From an uncultured Clostridia bacterium (GTDB lineage Bacteria > Bacillota > Clostridia > Oscillospirales > Oscillospiraceae): a stretch of 11,434 nucleotides of DNA. Position 1 is the stretch's first letter, and every line of letters begins with the position of its first letter. The DNA lies in the NCBI GenBank assembly GCA_947176425.1, contig CAMWQV010000025.1, positions 1 to 11,434 of the forward strand. The letters run 5' to 3'. The notes below the pieces were generated by a model that worked only from the letters and a program-made list of their open reading frames with translations, was not told the origin of the DNA and made no database searches. This document shows positions 1-5,829 of this stretch, one piece after another. A program made the translations under genes and the position numbers.

Positions 1-55
1 GAGCAGCGGTCTCCAAAACCGCGTGCCGAGGGTTCGAATCCTTCTGCCCCTGCCA
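1..55 (+). tRNA. tRNA-Trp(CCA), 3' part, cut by window edge
   Basis: The anticodon stem GCGGT/ACCGC encloses a 7-nt loop with anticodon CCA at 13-15. A T-arm with GGTTCGAATCC and an encoded 3' CCA at 53-55 follow. The 5' acceptor strand and most of the D arm lie outside the window. It is the first member of a Trp-Asp-Thr tRNA cluster. Confidence 0.93.
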
Positions 56-117
56 CTCTTTCAGATCCAGCCGCTTGCGGTTGTTTCTTAATAGATGCCC
101 TTCTTTGGGCGTAACAT

Positions 118-195
118 GGCCCAGTAGTTCAGTTGGTTTAGAACGCCAGCCTGTCACGCTGGAGGTCGACGGTTCGAGCCCGTTCTGGGTCGCCA
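118..195 (+). tRNA. tRNA-Asp(GTC)
   Basis: The acceptor GGCCCAG (118-124) pairs with CTGGGTC (185-191), allowing one G-T pair. The anticodon stem CCAGC/GCTGG encloses anticodon GTC at 153-155, the T-loop GGTTCGAGCCC is present, and CCA is encoded at 193-195. The complete cloverleaf is intact. The 62 bp before it contain only short stem-forming stretches and no gene. Confidence 0.95.
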
Positions 196-252
196 TGCTT
201 TTTCTGAAGTGTTTTGCTTCTTTTTATAACGGTCGATTATGATCGTGTCTGT

Positions 253-328
<76 letters not shown>

Positions 329-333
329 ACATT

Positions 334-371
334 AAGCACTCAAACTTAAAGGTTTGGGTGCTTTTTGTTTT
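334..371 (+). terminator. Rho-independent terminator behind tRNA-Thr, carried by the element
   Basis: AAGCACTCAAAC (334-345) pairs with GTTTGGGTGCTT (352-363) around a 6-nt loop, with one T-G wobble, and is followed by TTTGTTTTT. It ends the tRNA cluster transcript. It lies inside attL, so the integrated element, not the chromosome, supplies this terminator. That would shield the integrase region from tRNA read-through. Confidence 0.88.
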
Positions 372-397
372 TACTTTGCAATTTTAACTGAAAATTC

Positions 398-408
398 GTT
401 ATTCTGCC
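398..408. repeat. Left end copy of an 11-bp sequence inverted at the right end
   Basis: GTTATTCTGCC here is the exact reverse complement of GGCAGAATAAC at 11347-11357. The octamer GCAGAATA occurs once more at 11279-11286. Its location between the core and the ACCGACA repeats suggests a binding site for integrase or excisionase in the att nucleoprotein complex (inference). Confidence 0.5.
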
Positions 409-429
409 GAAATTGGACTTGATGTGAAA

Positions 430-454
430 ACCGACACAGAAACCGACACCGACA
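430..454. repeat. Left putative integrase arm sites: three ACCGACA copies
   Basis: ACCGACA occurs at 430-436, 442-448 and 448-454, the last two sharing one base. The same triplet in the same orientation and nearly the same spacing lies at the right end (11228-11251). Tyrosine integrases of the lambda/Tn916 type bind short arm repeats through their N-terminal domain. The position at both ends and nowhere obvious in between supports that role. Confidence 0.65.
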
Positions 455-455
455 A

Positions 456-495
456 GAAAAAACAGGCCGGGCAGGGAGTGCTATCCCTGCCCGGC
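456..495 (-). terminator. Integrase terminator overlapping its stop codon
   Basis: On the minus strand a perfect 12-bp stem (484-495 with 466-477) with a 6-nt loop is followed by CTGTTTTTT. The upstream arm of the stem encodes the last integrase codons, and the TAG stop (481-483) is in the loop. This is a compact intrinsic terminator for the repressor-integrase transcript. It sits only a few bases from the putative arm sites. Confidence 0.9.
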
Positions 496-1677
496 TTCTT
501 TTATTGCCCTGCGAAAGACTTCGGCGGCTCTGCTGATGCTTTCCTGATCGGCGTGAGTGTACATCCGCAGAGTAACGGCCTTGTCACTATGCCCAAGTGC
601 TTCAGAAACACTGGCGATGTCGGCACCGCTGGTGATCGCCACGCTGGCGAATGTATGGCGGAGTTTGTGCGGGTGCAGATCGGGGATGCCGTACCGCCGG
701 GAAAGCTTTTTCAAATACCGCGTGGGGCTTTGCGGATGCATCGGCTCCGCGCTGGCCTCTTGGGTGAAGACCCACGTACTGATTGCCTTTGCCGCCTGTT
801 CTTTGCGGAGTTGCCGCAGCAGGGCGATAGTATCAGCACCAATGTATACAGTGCGTGTGTGGCCGTTTTTGGGTGTATCCAGATATATGCCCTTCTGCTT
901 AGTGTAACAGAGATTCCCGGCTATCGTAATAGCGCCGCGCTGGAAGTCAATATTTTTCCACTGGAGGGCACAGCATTCACCCCGCCGGATGCCCGTGTCT
1001 ATCAGCAGATGGATTAGAGTCCGCCATTTCAATGGCTCCTGCTCCAAGCAGCTCATGATCTGCTGTACTTCTGCGGCGGTGTAGGCGCTGGGTTCTGTGG
1101 CCTTAACTTCATCCTTGCGGGGCTTTGGCCGCTCTACCTTGTCCATTGGATTTCGGTCTATCATGTCACCGAGGTATGCCATTTTGAAAAGGCCGTGCAG
1201 GATGGTGTAGACCTTAACCACGGTTCCATGAGCTTTACCTTCGGTCTGGAGATCCAGCAGCAGGGCGGTAATCTGAGCCGGGGTGATCTCCGGCAGCTTC
1301 ATGTCGCCGATGGCCGGATAGATTTTCTTGTCCAGGTAGCTTTGATAGTTGGCGCGGCTGTTTTCGCTCATGGTGATGGTTTTAGAGGGCATGAAGACTC
1401 GTTCTCCATATTGACGCAGGGTGAGGATTTTAGCAGCTTCTGCGGTCTCCTGTGCGGCCCGCTCCCGTTGTTCAGCACGGCTGACAATCTCCCCGGCGTC
1501 GCTCTGGCGCTCAAATTCGGCGGCAACAGCGGCTAACTCACGCTCAATGGCCTTTCTGCTCCATCCCTCCGGGGGATACCATCGGCGAGTCAGGCGGGAT
1601 TTACCCCGGCCCCGGCTAACGCTGATTTCATAGAACACTCGACCGTCTTTTGTCTTACGCTTGCGTGTAGAAGGCAT
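481..1677 (-). CDS. int: Tyrosine recombinase/integrase
   Basis: 398-residue site-specific recombinase that should insert and excise the element at tRNA-Thr. An N-terminal basic segment (residues 1-40, with KDGRVFYEISV and RRWYPPEGW) fits an arm-binding domain. A SAM-like core-binding domain follows at about 84-175, and the catalytic domain spans about 195-390. Visible catalytic residues are Arg231 (TGIRRGE), Lys270 (TPKNGHTR), His337 and Arg340 (HKLRH), His363 (LGH) and Tyr373 (RMYTH), so the enzyme looks complete. The start was placed at ATG 1677 because AAAGGAGG lies 6 bases upstream; an in-frame ATG 33 bases earlier lies inside the repressor gene. The gene follows the repressor gene by 2 bp, so the two are probably translated together and repressed or induced as one unit. 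Length and layout match the Tn916/phage integrase group common in Firmicutes. Confidence 0.96.
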   Translation of the reverse strand: MPSTRKRKTKDGRVFYEISVSRGRGKSRLTRRWYPPEGWSRKAIERELAAVAAEFERQSDAGEIVSRAEQRERAAQETAEAAKILTLRQYGERVFMPSKTITMSENSRANYQSYLDKKIYPAIGDMKLPEITPAQITALLLDLQTEGKAHGTVVKVYTILHGLFKMAYLGDMIDRNPMDKVERPKPRKDEVKATEPSAYTAAEVQQIMSCLEQEPLKWRTLIHLLIDTGIRRGECCALQWKNIDFQRGAITIAGNLCYTKQKGIYLDTPKNGHTRTVYIGADTIALLRQLRKEQAAKAISTWVFTQEASAEPMHPQSPTRYLKKLSRRYGIPDLHPHKLRHTFASVAITSGADIASVSEALGHSDKAVTLRMYTHADQESISRAAEVFRRAIKEAGQG

Positions 1678-1679
1678 GG

Positions 1680-2315
1680 TCAACCTCCTTTCAGTTTGGA
1701 TGCTTCCCACAGTTCAGATGCCTCTGTTAGTAGTGCGCGAAACTTGGGTATAATCTCTTCACTGAAAATAGCACATGCTTGTATCTCAGGAGTGGAGATG
1801 GTATATCCATGAGACTCAAGGGTGTCCTCACAAAAATCATAATCCGGTGATTGCCAAAATGAAGTATCAGTTTTCTGATTTTTTAGTTTTACATACAATA
1901 TGCACTGAACAAGAAACCAGTCAAAGTTCTTGTGTCCCAACAGATATGAGATTAAAGATAGTCGATCGGTTTCGTATGGAGGGACTTTGGCCAGTTCGTG
2001 TAGGGCCCGCAGATATTGTACCGCTTTGGGAGTCAAGCCCAAATCCTCAACAGCAGAGGGGACTGGAGAGGGATCGGGTGTAGCGCCTAAAAGATAATCT
2101 GTTGAGACGCTAAAGAAAGAAGCTATCTTAACAATGCTCTCTAAGTCAGGGGCTGAGCGACCATTACAATAACTTGCTACTGATTGCCTATTTTTCAGTC
2201 CAAGGTGGTCTGCTAATTTTTGTTGGGAGATGCTATTATCTTCCATTAGCTTGCGCAGGCGAGAAGGAAACGCGTTATCGCAGTTTCCTTGCATCGTAGT
2301 TTTGGTGCTATCCAT
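1680..2315 (-). CDS. XRE/Cro-CI type transcriptional repressor
   Basis: 211 residues. Residues 16-76 form a classic helix-turn-helix of the XRE family (ISQQKLADHLG, then RQSVASYCNG and the tail FFSVSTDYLLG). The remaining 130 residues are not an S24/LexA autoprotease; I see no Ser-Lys peptidase motifs, and I do not recognise this domain. It starts with ATG 2315 behind GGAGG at a spacing of about 9. As the first gene of the leftward operon, facing the early rightward operon across a 137-bp control region, it is the likely master switch that keeps the element quiet. Since it lacks an autocleavage domain, induction probably needs an antirepressor or helper protein, as with Stl of staphylococcal islands (inference). 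By eye the gene is richer in A+T than the replication genes, hinting at a different origin. Confidence 0.92.
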   Translation of the reverse strand: MDSTKTTMQGNCDNAFPSRLRKLMEDNSISQQKLADHLGLKNRQSVASYCNGRSAPDLESIVKIASFFSVSTDYLLGATPDPSPVPSAVEDLGLTPKAVQYLRALHELAKVPPYETDRLSLISYLLGHKNFDWFLVQCILYVKLKNQKTDTSFWQSPDYDFCEDTLESHGYTISTPEIQACAIFSEEIIPKFRALLTEASELWEASKLKGG

Positions 2316-2345
2316 AAGACATAACCTCCGGAAGTTAATTATCTG

Positions 2346-2382
2346 TTGTCAATAAAAAATTTAGTAAATAATATGTTGACAA
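2346..2382. promoter_or_regulatory. Putative repressor operator (inverted TTGTCAA/TTGACAA)
   Basis: TTGTCAA (2346-2352) and its reverse complement TTGACAA (2376-2382) flank a very A+T-rich 23-bp stretch. A related GTCAAT occurs at 2427-2432, after the -10 box. The right half-site contains the -35 hexamer of the rightward promoter, so occupancy would block it. Assignment to the XRE repressor is inference from position. Confidence 0.45.
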
Positions 2383-2404
2383 GTGCGGCTGCTACTGCTA
2401 TAAT
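2376..2404 (+). promoter_or_regulatory. Consensus sigma-A promoter of the rightward operon
   Basis: TTGACA (2376-2381), a 17-bp spacer and TATAAT (2399-2404): a perfect consensus. Transcription would begin near 2411, about 40 bases before the first start codon. Such a strong promoter must be held in check, consistent with the overlapping operator-like inverted repeat. The leftward promoter for the repressor is less clear; GATAAT read on the minus strand near 2340 is a weak candidate -10. Confidence 0.88.
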
Positions 2405-2452
2405 CATAGCACGACAGCAAATAATAGTCAATTCAAAAGAGGAGGTTTGTGT

Positions 2453-2647
2453 ATGAATAATTTGCTCATTAGGCAAGAGGCAAAGCGAGCCGGTGTCTCA
2501 CTATGGGAGGTAGCCGAAGCTCTTGGGGTTGCGGATAGTACGCTATACCGTCAACTCAGGCGTGAGTTACCGCCAGAGAAGCGGGATAAGGCATTGGCGG
2601 CAATTAAGGCTATCTCTGCCCAGAGAGGTCAGAAGGAGGGGGAGTAA
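2453..2647 (+). CDS. Small helix-turn-helix protein, Cro-like candidate
   Basis: 64 residues. Residues 14-37 (VSLWEVAEALGVADSTLYRQLRRE) read as a clear helix-turn-helix; the rest is a charged helix ending in a basic-acidic tail. ATG 2453 was chosen because AGAGGAGG ends 7 bases upstream; the TTG codon two codons earlier is too close to it. First gene of the early operon, opposite the repressor, which is where phages and islands keep Cro-like or antirepressor switches. It may compete with the repressor or regulate the operon itself; the precise role is not readable from sequence. Confidence 0.82.
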   Translation: MNNLLIRQEAKRAGVSLWEVAEALGVADSTLYRQLRRELPPEKRDKALAAIKAISAQRGQKEGE

Positions 2648-2649
2648 CT

Positions 2650-2883
2650 ATGGCGGACAGTCAGATGGTAGTACCTTTCCAGAAGATCCCGGAGGCCTGC
2701 AAGACTACGGGCCTGAGTCAGTACTTTTTGCGTAAGGGCTGCAAGGATGGTACTATCCCCCATGTGCGGAGCGGGTCGACGTATTACATCAACGTACCGG
2801 AGCTACTGCGGCAGCTGAGCGCGGAAGAGCACACGAAAGAAGTTACCAACACTTTGGCAACAGGAAGGAGGAATATACCGTGA
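2650..2883 (+). CDS. Excisionase/AlpA-like winged-helix DNA-binding protein
   Basis: 77 residues. FQKIPEACKTTGLSQYFLRK followed by GTIPHVRSGSTYYINVPELL matches the excisionase/MerR-like plan: an HTH, then a basic wing with the typical 'IP-x-V-R-x-G' and a final helix. Proteins of this type bend att-site DNA so that integrase excises the element, or activate integrase transcription as AlpA does in P4-like satellites. The start codon ATG 2650 lies 10 bases after AAGGAGG and 2 bases after the preceding stop. The C-terminal 20 residues look unstructured. The last four bases overlap the next gene (GTGA). Confidence 0.82.
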   Translation: MADSQMVVPFQKIPEACKTTGLSQYFLRKGCKDGTIPHVRSGSTYYINVPELLRQLSAEEHTKEVTNTLATGRRNIP

Positions 2884-3419
2884 GTGGATTGTCACGCTAC
2901 GAGCAGGAAACCATCATCAACTACAACGAGGGCGACAAGAACGCTGGGGTCTACACCCATAACCGGGCTTTGCGCCGGAAATTGGAGCAGTTGGCAGAGG
3001 AACGGCCCACCGAATGTCAACTCAAGCGGGTCAGCCGGGGCGGGGAAGCTGTTGACTACATCATCCCAAAATCGTGGGTAAAGATCAGACCTTCCCGAAT
3101 TCTGAGCGAGGAACAACGGGCGGCAAGAGCCGCGATAATCAGAAAGGCCATTTTTAGCCAACAAGACACGTCAGTTGACGGCGTTGGGGATGGTCAAGCC
3201 TCCGGGTCGAGTATTTATACCCGCGACACGGTAGAGGACGAAAAACCGACGTACAGCCCGGAGAATTTCGGGAGCTGCGGAGGTAAAGAACAGCGTGCGG
3301 CAATGGCGGAGAGGTTGAAAACGGTAAAACTACGGCAAAAAACGCCGACTGCACAGGGCGATTTTGACAGTCCAACCGCTGAGATGGGCAAGGATACCCC
3401 GGAGGGCGCAGAGCCGTGA
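2880..3419 (+). CDS. Conserved phage/element protein of unknown function
   Basis: 179 residues starting at GTG 2880, which overlaps the previous stop by four bases and follows GGAGG at a spacing of 8. The first 95 residues (starting MSGLSRYEQETIINYNEGDK, with ALRRKLEQLAEERPTECQL and YIIPKSWVKIRPSR) have the look of a small conserved protein found near the start of early operons in Firmicutes phages and integrative elements; I do not know its function. Residues 96-179 are low-complexity, rich in Gly, Ser, Thr and charged residues, and probably disordered. There is no membrane segment or signal peptide. The N-terminal half may bind nucleic acid (many Arg/Lys), but this is a guess. Confidence 0.75.
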   Translation: MSGLSRYEQETIINYNEGDKNAGVYTHNRALRRKLEQLAEERPTECQLKRVSRGGEAVDYIIPKSWVKIRPSRILSEEQRAARAAIIRKAIFSQQDTSVDGVGDGQASGSSIYTRDTVEDEKPTYSPENFGSCGGKEQRAAMAERLKTVKLRQKTPTAQGDFDSPTAEMGKDTPEGAEP

Positions 3420-3475
3420 AAACAAGCGGAGCAGTCGGGCATTGTACCAGCGGCGGAAAGAAGGAGTGCCACACG

Positions 3476-3742
3476 ATGGCCAAGCTTGACGAACTGATTT
3501 TCCAGCTCACAGAGTCGGCACGCGACAGCAGCGGCGCACAGTGCCTGGTTTACCTGAGAGATCGCGGGGTTGTGGTCAATCTGGAGACCTGCACGAACCT
3601 GAGCTTGGTAACGGCTGCGGTGGAGCAGCTGACCGGGGAACGGGATGACATCAACCGGGAGATCGCCAAGCTGGAGCGCATGGAGAAGGCTTTGCAAGCC
3701 CACTCTGACCATGTAGAACTGCTGAAGGAGGAAACAACGTGA
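3476..3742 (+). CDS. Small coiled-coil protein, unknown function
   Basis: 88 residues. The first half (MAKLDELIFQLTESARD and CLVYLRDRGVVVNLETC) is mixed alpha/beta; residues about 47-85 form a charged helix with coiled-coil character (LTGERDDINREIAKLERMEKAL). ATG 3476 has AAGGAG 9 bases upstream. An alternative GTG at 3416 would overlap the preceding stop but adds 20 residues with no conserved look, so I prefer the later start. It overlaps the next gene by four bases, indicating translational coupling in the early operon. Confidence 0.72.
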   Translation: MAKLDELIFQLTESARDSSGAQCLVYLRDRGVVVNLETCTNLSLVTAAVEQLTGERDDINREIAKLERMEKALQAHSDHVELLKEETT

Positions 3743-4194
3743 AAAGATGGAAGGTGAAGCTGCCGGGTGACCGGTACTTCGAGATGGAGAGCGACACCCC
3801 GCACGAGGACCTTGCCGCGCAAGGCTATGACAGGTACGCTTTGGAGGAGATTTACCAGGTGCCGCCAGCGTGGAAAGAACTGCCGTCTGAGGGCGGCAAC
3901 AAGGCGGAAGCGCAATATACCATTCCCGTCGGCATATTGAAGTATACGGCTACAGCTCTGTATGAGCTGGCAATCAGGCAGCGTATTTCAGCGGACGGGA
4001 AGACTGCCCAGGATGCGGCGGAACTGCTGAAGCAGGCCGCGGAAGTCCAGAAAGCGGCGGACTACTATTCCGAGCTGTACCAGTGGCGACGCCGGGACCA
4101 GAACGGCTGCAGCAAGTGGGTTCCCAACCTGTTCCCGAAAGTAAACGGATACTATGCGATGCGTCCTCATCGCACCGATGACGAAGAGAGGTAA
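3739..4194 (+). CDS. Unrecognised early-operon protein
   Basis: 151 residues from GTG 3739, overlapping the previous stop by four bases, with AAGGAGG 7 to 8 bases before it. The N-terminal part (MKRWKVKLPGDRYFEMESDTPHED) is strand-rich; residues about 68-115 form a helical stretch with QDAAELLKQAAEVQKAADYY. The C-terminus carries WVPNLFPKVNGYYAMRPHR. I do not recognise the family. Position directly before the initiator gene suggests an accessory role in replication or its control, without direct evidence. Confidence 0.72.
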   Translation: MKRWKVKLPGDRYFEMESDTPHEDLAAQGYDRYALEEIYQVPPAWKELPSEGGNKAEAQYTIPVGILKYTATALYELAIRQRISADGKTAQDAAELLKQAAEVQKAADYYSELYQWRRRDQNGCSKWVPNLFPKVNGYYAMRPHRTDDEER

Positions 4195-4198
4195 TAAC

Positions 4199-4834
4199 GT
4201 GTCGGAAATCAAGGAAAAACATCCAAACTGGTTCAAAATGAAACTTGAACGCCGGGAACTTATCCGACAATTATCACCAGAGACTGCCGTTAATGTGCTG
4301 CTTGCGTGCTGGGATTTTCTGGAGACAGGTGAAAAGCCCAAAGATATGTCTCCTATTGAGAGTATTGCTTTTGCCTCATTTATGCCAGATATGGACGAGG
4401 CATGGAGTCGGTACTTACAACGTGTTTCAGCAAGAAAGCAACGCAACAGTCAATCGGTCGATATCGACCGATACCGTATGACATCGACCGAGACAGAAGA
4501 AGAACCAGAAACAGAACCAGAACCAGAAAAAGAAACAGACTCTAAGAAAGAGAGTGTGAGGGCGGACAAGCCACCCCGTACTCGCCGCCGTTTTGTACCT
4601 CCAACAGTAGAGGAAGTGGCAGAGTATGTCCGTACTCGCGGTAGCAACGTGGACCCACAAGAATTTGTCGACTTCTATGCGGCCAAAGGCTGGATGATAG
4701 GCAAGACCCCCATGAAAGACTGGAAAGCGGCTTGCCGGAACGCTGAGCGCTGGGAACGGTGGCAAAAGAAGCCTGAGAACCGGGACCGTGCGCGGACAGC
4801 GGCGGACTATGAAGGGGGCGACAGCTTTGTCTGA
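4199..4834 (+). CDS. Phage-type replication initiator / replisome organiser
   Basis: 211 residues. The N-terminal domain (about 8-82: WFKMKLERRELIRQLSPETA, then LETGEKPKDMSPIESIAFAS) resembles the replisome-organiser domains of Firmicutes phages. A highly charged linker of alternating Glu/Thr/Pro spans about 86-125. A C-terminal module (131-189: PTVEEVAEYVRTRG, VDPQEFVDFYAAKGW, MKDWKAACR) is the familiar tail shared by DnaD-like and related phage initiators and is probably the DNA- or loader-contacting part. The start is GTG 4199, 4 bases after the previous stop and following AGAGAGG; upstream in-frame codons lie inside the previous gene. It should bind the origin and recruit the helicase via the DnaC-type protein that follows. 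The linker DNA holds a palindrome and repeats, as in lambda O. Confidence 0.82.
   Translation: MSEIKEKHPNWFKMKLERRELIRQLSPETAVNVLLACWDFLETGEKPKDMSPIESIAFASFMPDMDEAWSRYLQRVSARKQRNSQSVDIDRYRMTSTETEEEPETEPEPEKETDSKKESVRADKPPRTRRRFVPPTVEEVAEYVRTRGSNVDPQEFVDFYAAKGWMIGKTPMKDWKAACRNAERWERWQKKPENRDRARTAADYEGGDSFV
4453..4491. other. Candidate replication origin repeats inside the initiator gene
   Basis: A perfect 20-bp palindrome lies at 4453-4472. Its half-site ATCGACCGA occurs at 4463-4471, inverted at 4454-4462, and again directly at 4483-4491, exactly 20 bp (two helical turns) after the first. A roughly 60-bp purine-only-like strand (4490-4550, GAA/CAGAACC runs) follows and could ease unwinding. 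Initiator-binding repeats in the linker of the initiator gene are known from lambdoid and many Gram-positive phages. The origin role is inferred. Confidence 0.6.
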
Positions 4835-5678
4835 CGTGGAGAAAATGCTTGCAGGGTACATAAAACCTATTGTCCCAGCGGCGGGGGACTATACGGGGCC
4901 GGGTGGCCTGCTCTACTGCGGGAAGTGCCACGAACCCAAAGAAACCATTGTGGATATGTCCGATGCAGGGGACGGCAGCGAACCAAGGCGCGTTAGTGTG
5001 CGCTGCCGCTGCCAGGATGCAGAGCTGACCGCCGAACAGGACAAGAAAGCCAAAGAGCAGTTTGGCCAGACAATGGAGCGGTACCGGGAGACATTCCACA
5101 TCTCTGAACCCAGCTATGACCGCTGCACCTTTGCCGCCGACGATTCGCCAGAGTCGAAAATCTCTGTCACGTGCCGCCGGTATGTGGACAGGTGGGAAAA
5201 GGTCAAGGCCGAGAACATCGGTATCCTGTTCTACGGCTCCGTTGGCGTTGGGAAGTCCTACTATGCCTGCGCCATTGCAAACGCCCTTCTGGATCGTCAA
5301 GTGTCGGCGGCTGTGACCAACTTCCCGCGCCTTCTGAACATCCTCCAGGGGATGCGGGACCGGCAGGCAGTTATTGACCACTTGCAGGGCTATGATCTTC
5401 TGGTGCTGGATGATCTGGGCGTAGAGCGGGATACCACCTATACCGCCGAACAGGTTTACAGCGTGATCGATGCCCGCGCACGGTCCAAGCTACCGCTGAT
5501 CGTCACCACCAACCTGACGATGGAGGAACTGAAAGAACCAGATACCGTACAACAGCAGCGTATCTATGACCGGATTTTGGAGATGTGCCCAGTACCGCTG
5601 AAAATGACCGGCACCAGCCGGAGAAGCGGGAATGCAGTTACCCGCCGGAACACGGCGCGGGAAATTCTAGGAGGATGA
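4827..5678 (+). CDS. dnaC: DnaC/DnaI-type helicase loader ATPase
   Basis: 283 residues; AAA+ ATPase that loads the replicative helicase onto initiator-opened DNA. An N-terminal zinc-binding segment has Cys31-x2-Cys34 and Cys60-x-Cys62. The ATPase core shows Walker A GSVGVGKS (137-144), Walker B LLVLDD (191-196), sensor-1-like TTN (227-229) and an Arg-finger candidate Arg249 (RIYDRI). Length and layout are those of Firmicutes phage DnaC/DnaI proteins. The start is uncertain: TTG 4827 has GAAGGGG at good spacing, while ATG 4809 lacks a clear ribosome site and GTG 4788 is also in frame. It overlaps the initiator stop by 8 bases, so the pair is coupled. There is no helicase or primase gene here, so the host DnaB and primase (or a helper's) would be recruited. 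Confidence 0.92.
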   Translation: MSDVEKMLAGYIKPIVPAAGDYTGPGGLLYCGKCHEPKETIVDMSDAGDGSEPRRVSVRCRCQDAELTAEQDKKAKEQFGQTMERYRETFHISEPSYDRCTFAADDSPESKISVTCRRYVDRWEKVKAENIGILFYGSVGVGKSYYACAIANALLDRQVSAAVTNFPRLLNILQGMRDRQAVIDHLQGYDLLVLDDLGVERDTTYTAEQVYSVIDARARSKLPLIVTTNLTMEELKEPDTVQQQRIYDRILEMCPVPLKMTGTSRRSGNAVTRRNTAREILGG

Positions 5679-5682
5679 AGAT

Positions 5683-5766
5683 ATGGACCACAAGAATGAG
5701 GCCATGTCTACGGCAACTAAAGAAAACCGTCCAGGGTGTTACCAGCACCCCGGACGGCATGGGTAG
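5683..5766 (+). CDS. Possible 27-residue small protein
   Basis: ATG 5683 lies 8 bases after AGGAGG and 4 bases after the dnaC stop; the frame runs 27 codons to TAG 5764. The peptide begins MDHKNEAMSTATKENRP and ends CYQHPGRHG. The strong ribosome site and operon position favour translation, but the second half coincides with a strong hairpin, so the codons may be a by-product of RNA structure. I recognise no family. Confidence 0.35.
   Translation: MDHKNEAMSTATKENRPGCYQHPGRHG
5727..5757 (+). other. Strong intercistronic hairpin (no U-tract)
   Basis: CCGTCCAGGGTG (5727-5738) pairs with CACCCCGGACGG (5746-5757), 11 of 12 positions, around a 7-nt loop. No T-run follows, so it is unlikely to be a classic terminator. 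Lying between dnaC and the next gene, it could set an mRNA processing or stability boundary between the replication genes and the downstream set. Confidence 0.55.
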
Positions 5767-5829
5767 AGCAGAGTTTGACCACCACTGTTCTACCTCCTAT
5801 GATACATGAAAAACGGAGGAATTACAAGC

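Noticed and set aside
424..1017. 197-codon plus-strand frame
   Set aside because: Lies antisense to the catalytic half of the integrase, has no ribosome site and no recognisable domain.
4490..4550. GAA/CAGAACC runs as a microsatellite or CRISPR-like repeat
   Set aside because: Irregular units in frame encode the Glu/Pro/Thr linker of the initiator; no spacers or fixed repeat length, so neither CRISPR nor a true tandem array.
4542..5381. 279-codon minus-strand frame
   Set aside because: Antisense to the initiator and helicase loader, whose motifs are unmistakable; no ribosome site or domain.
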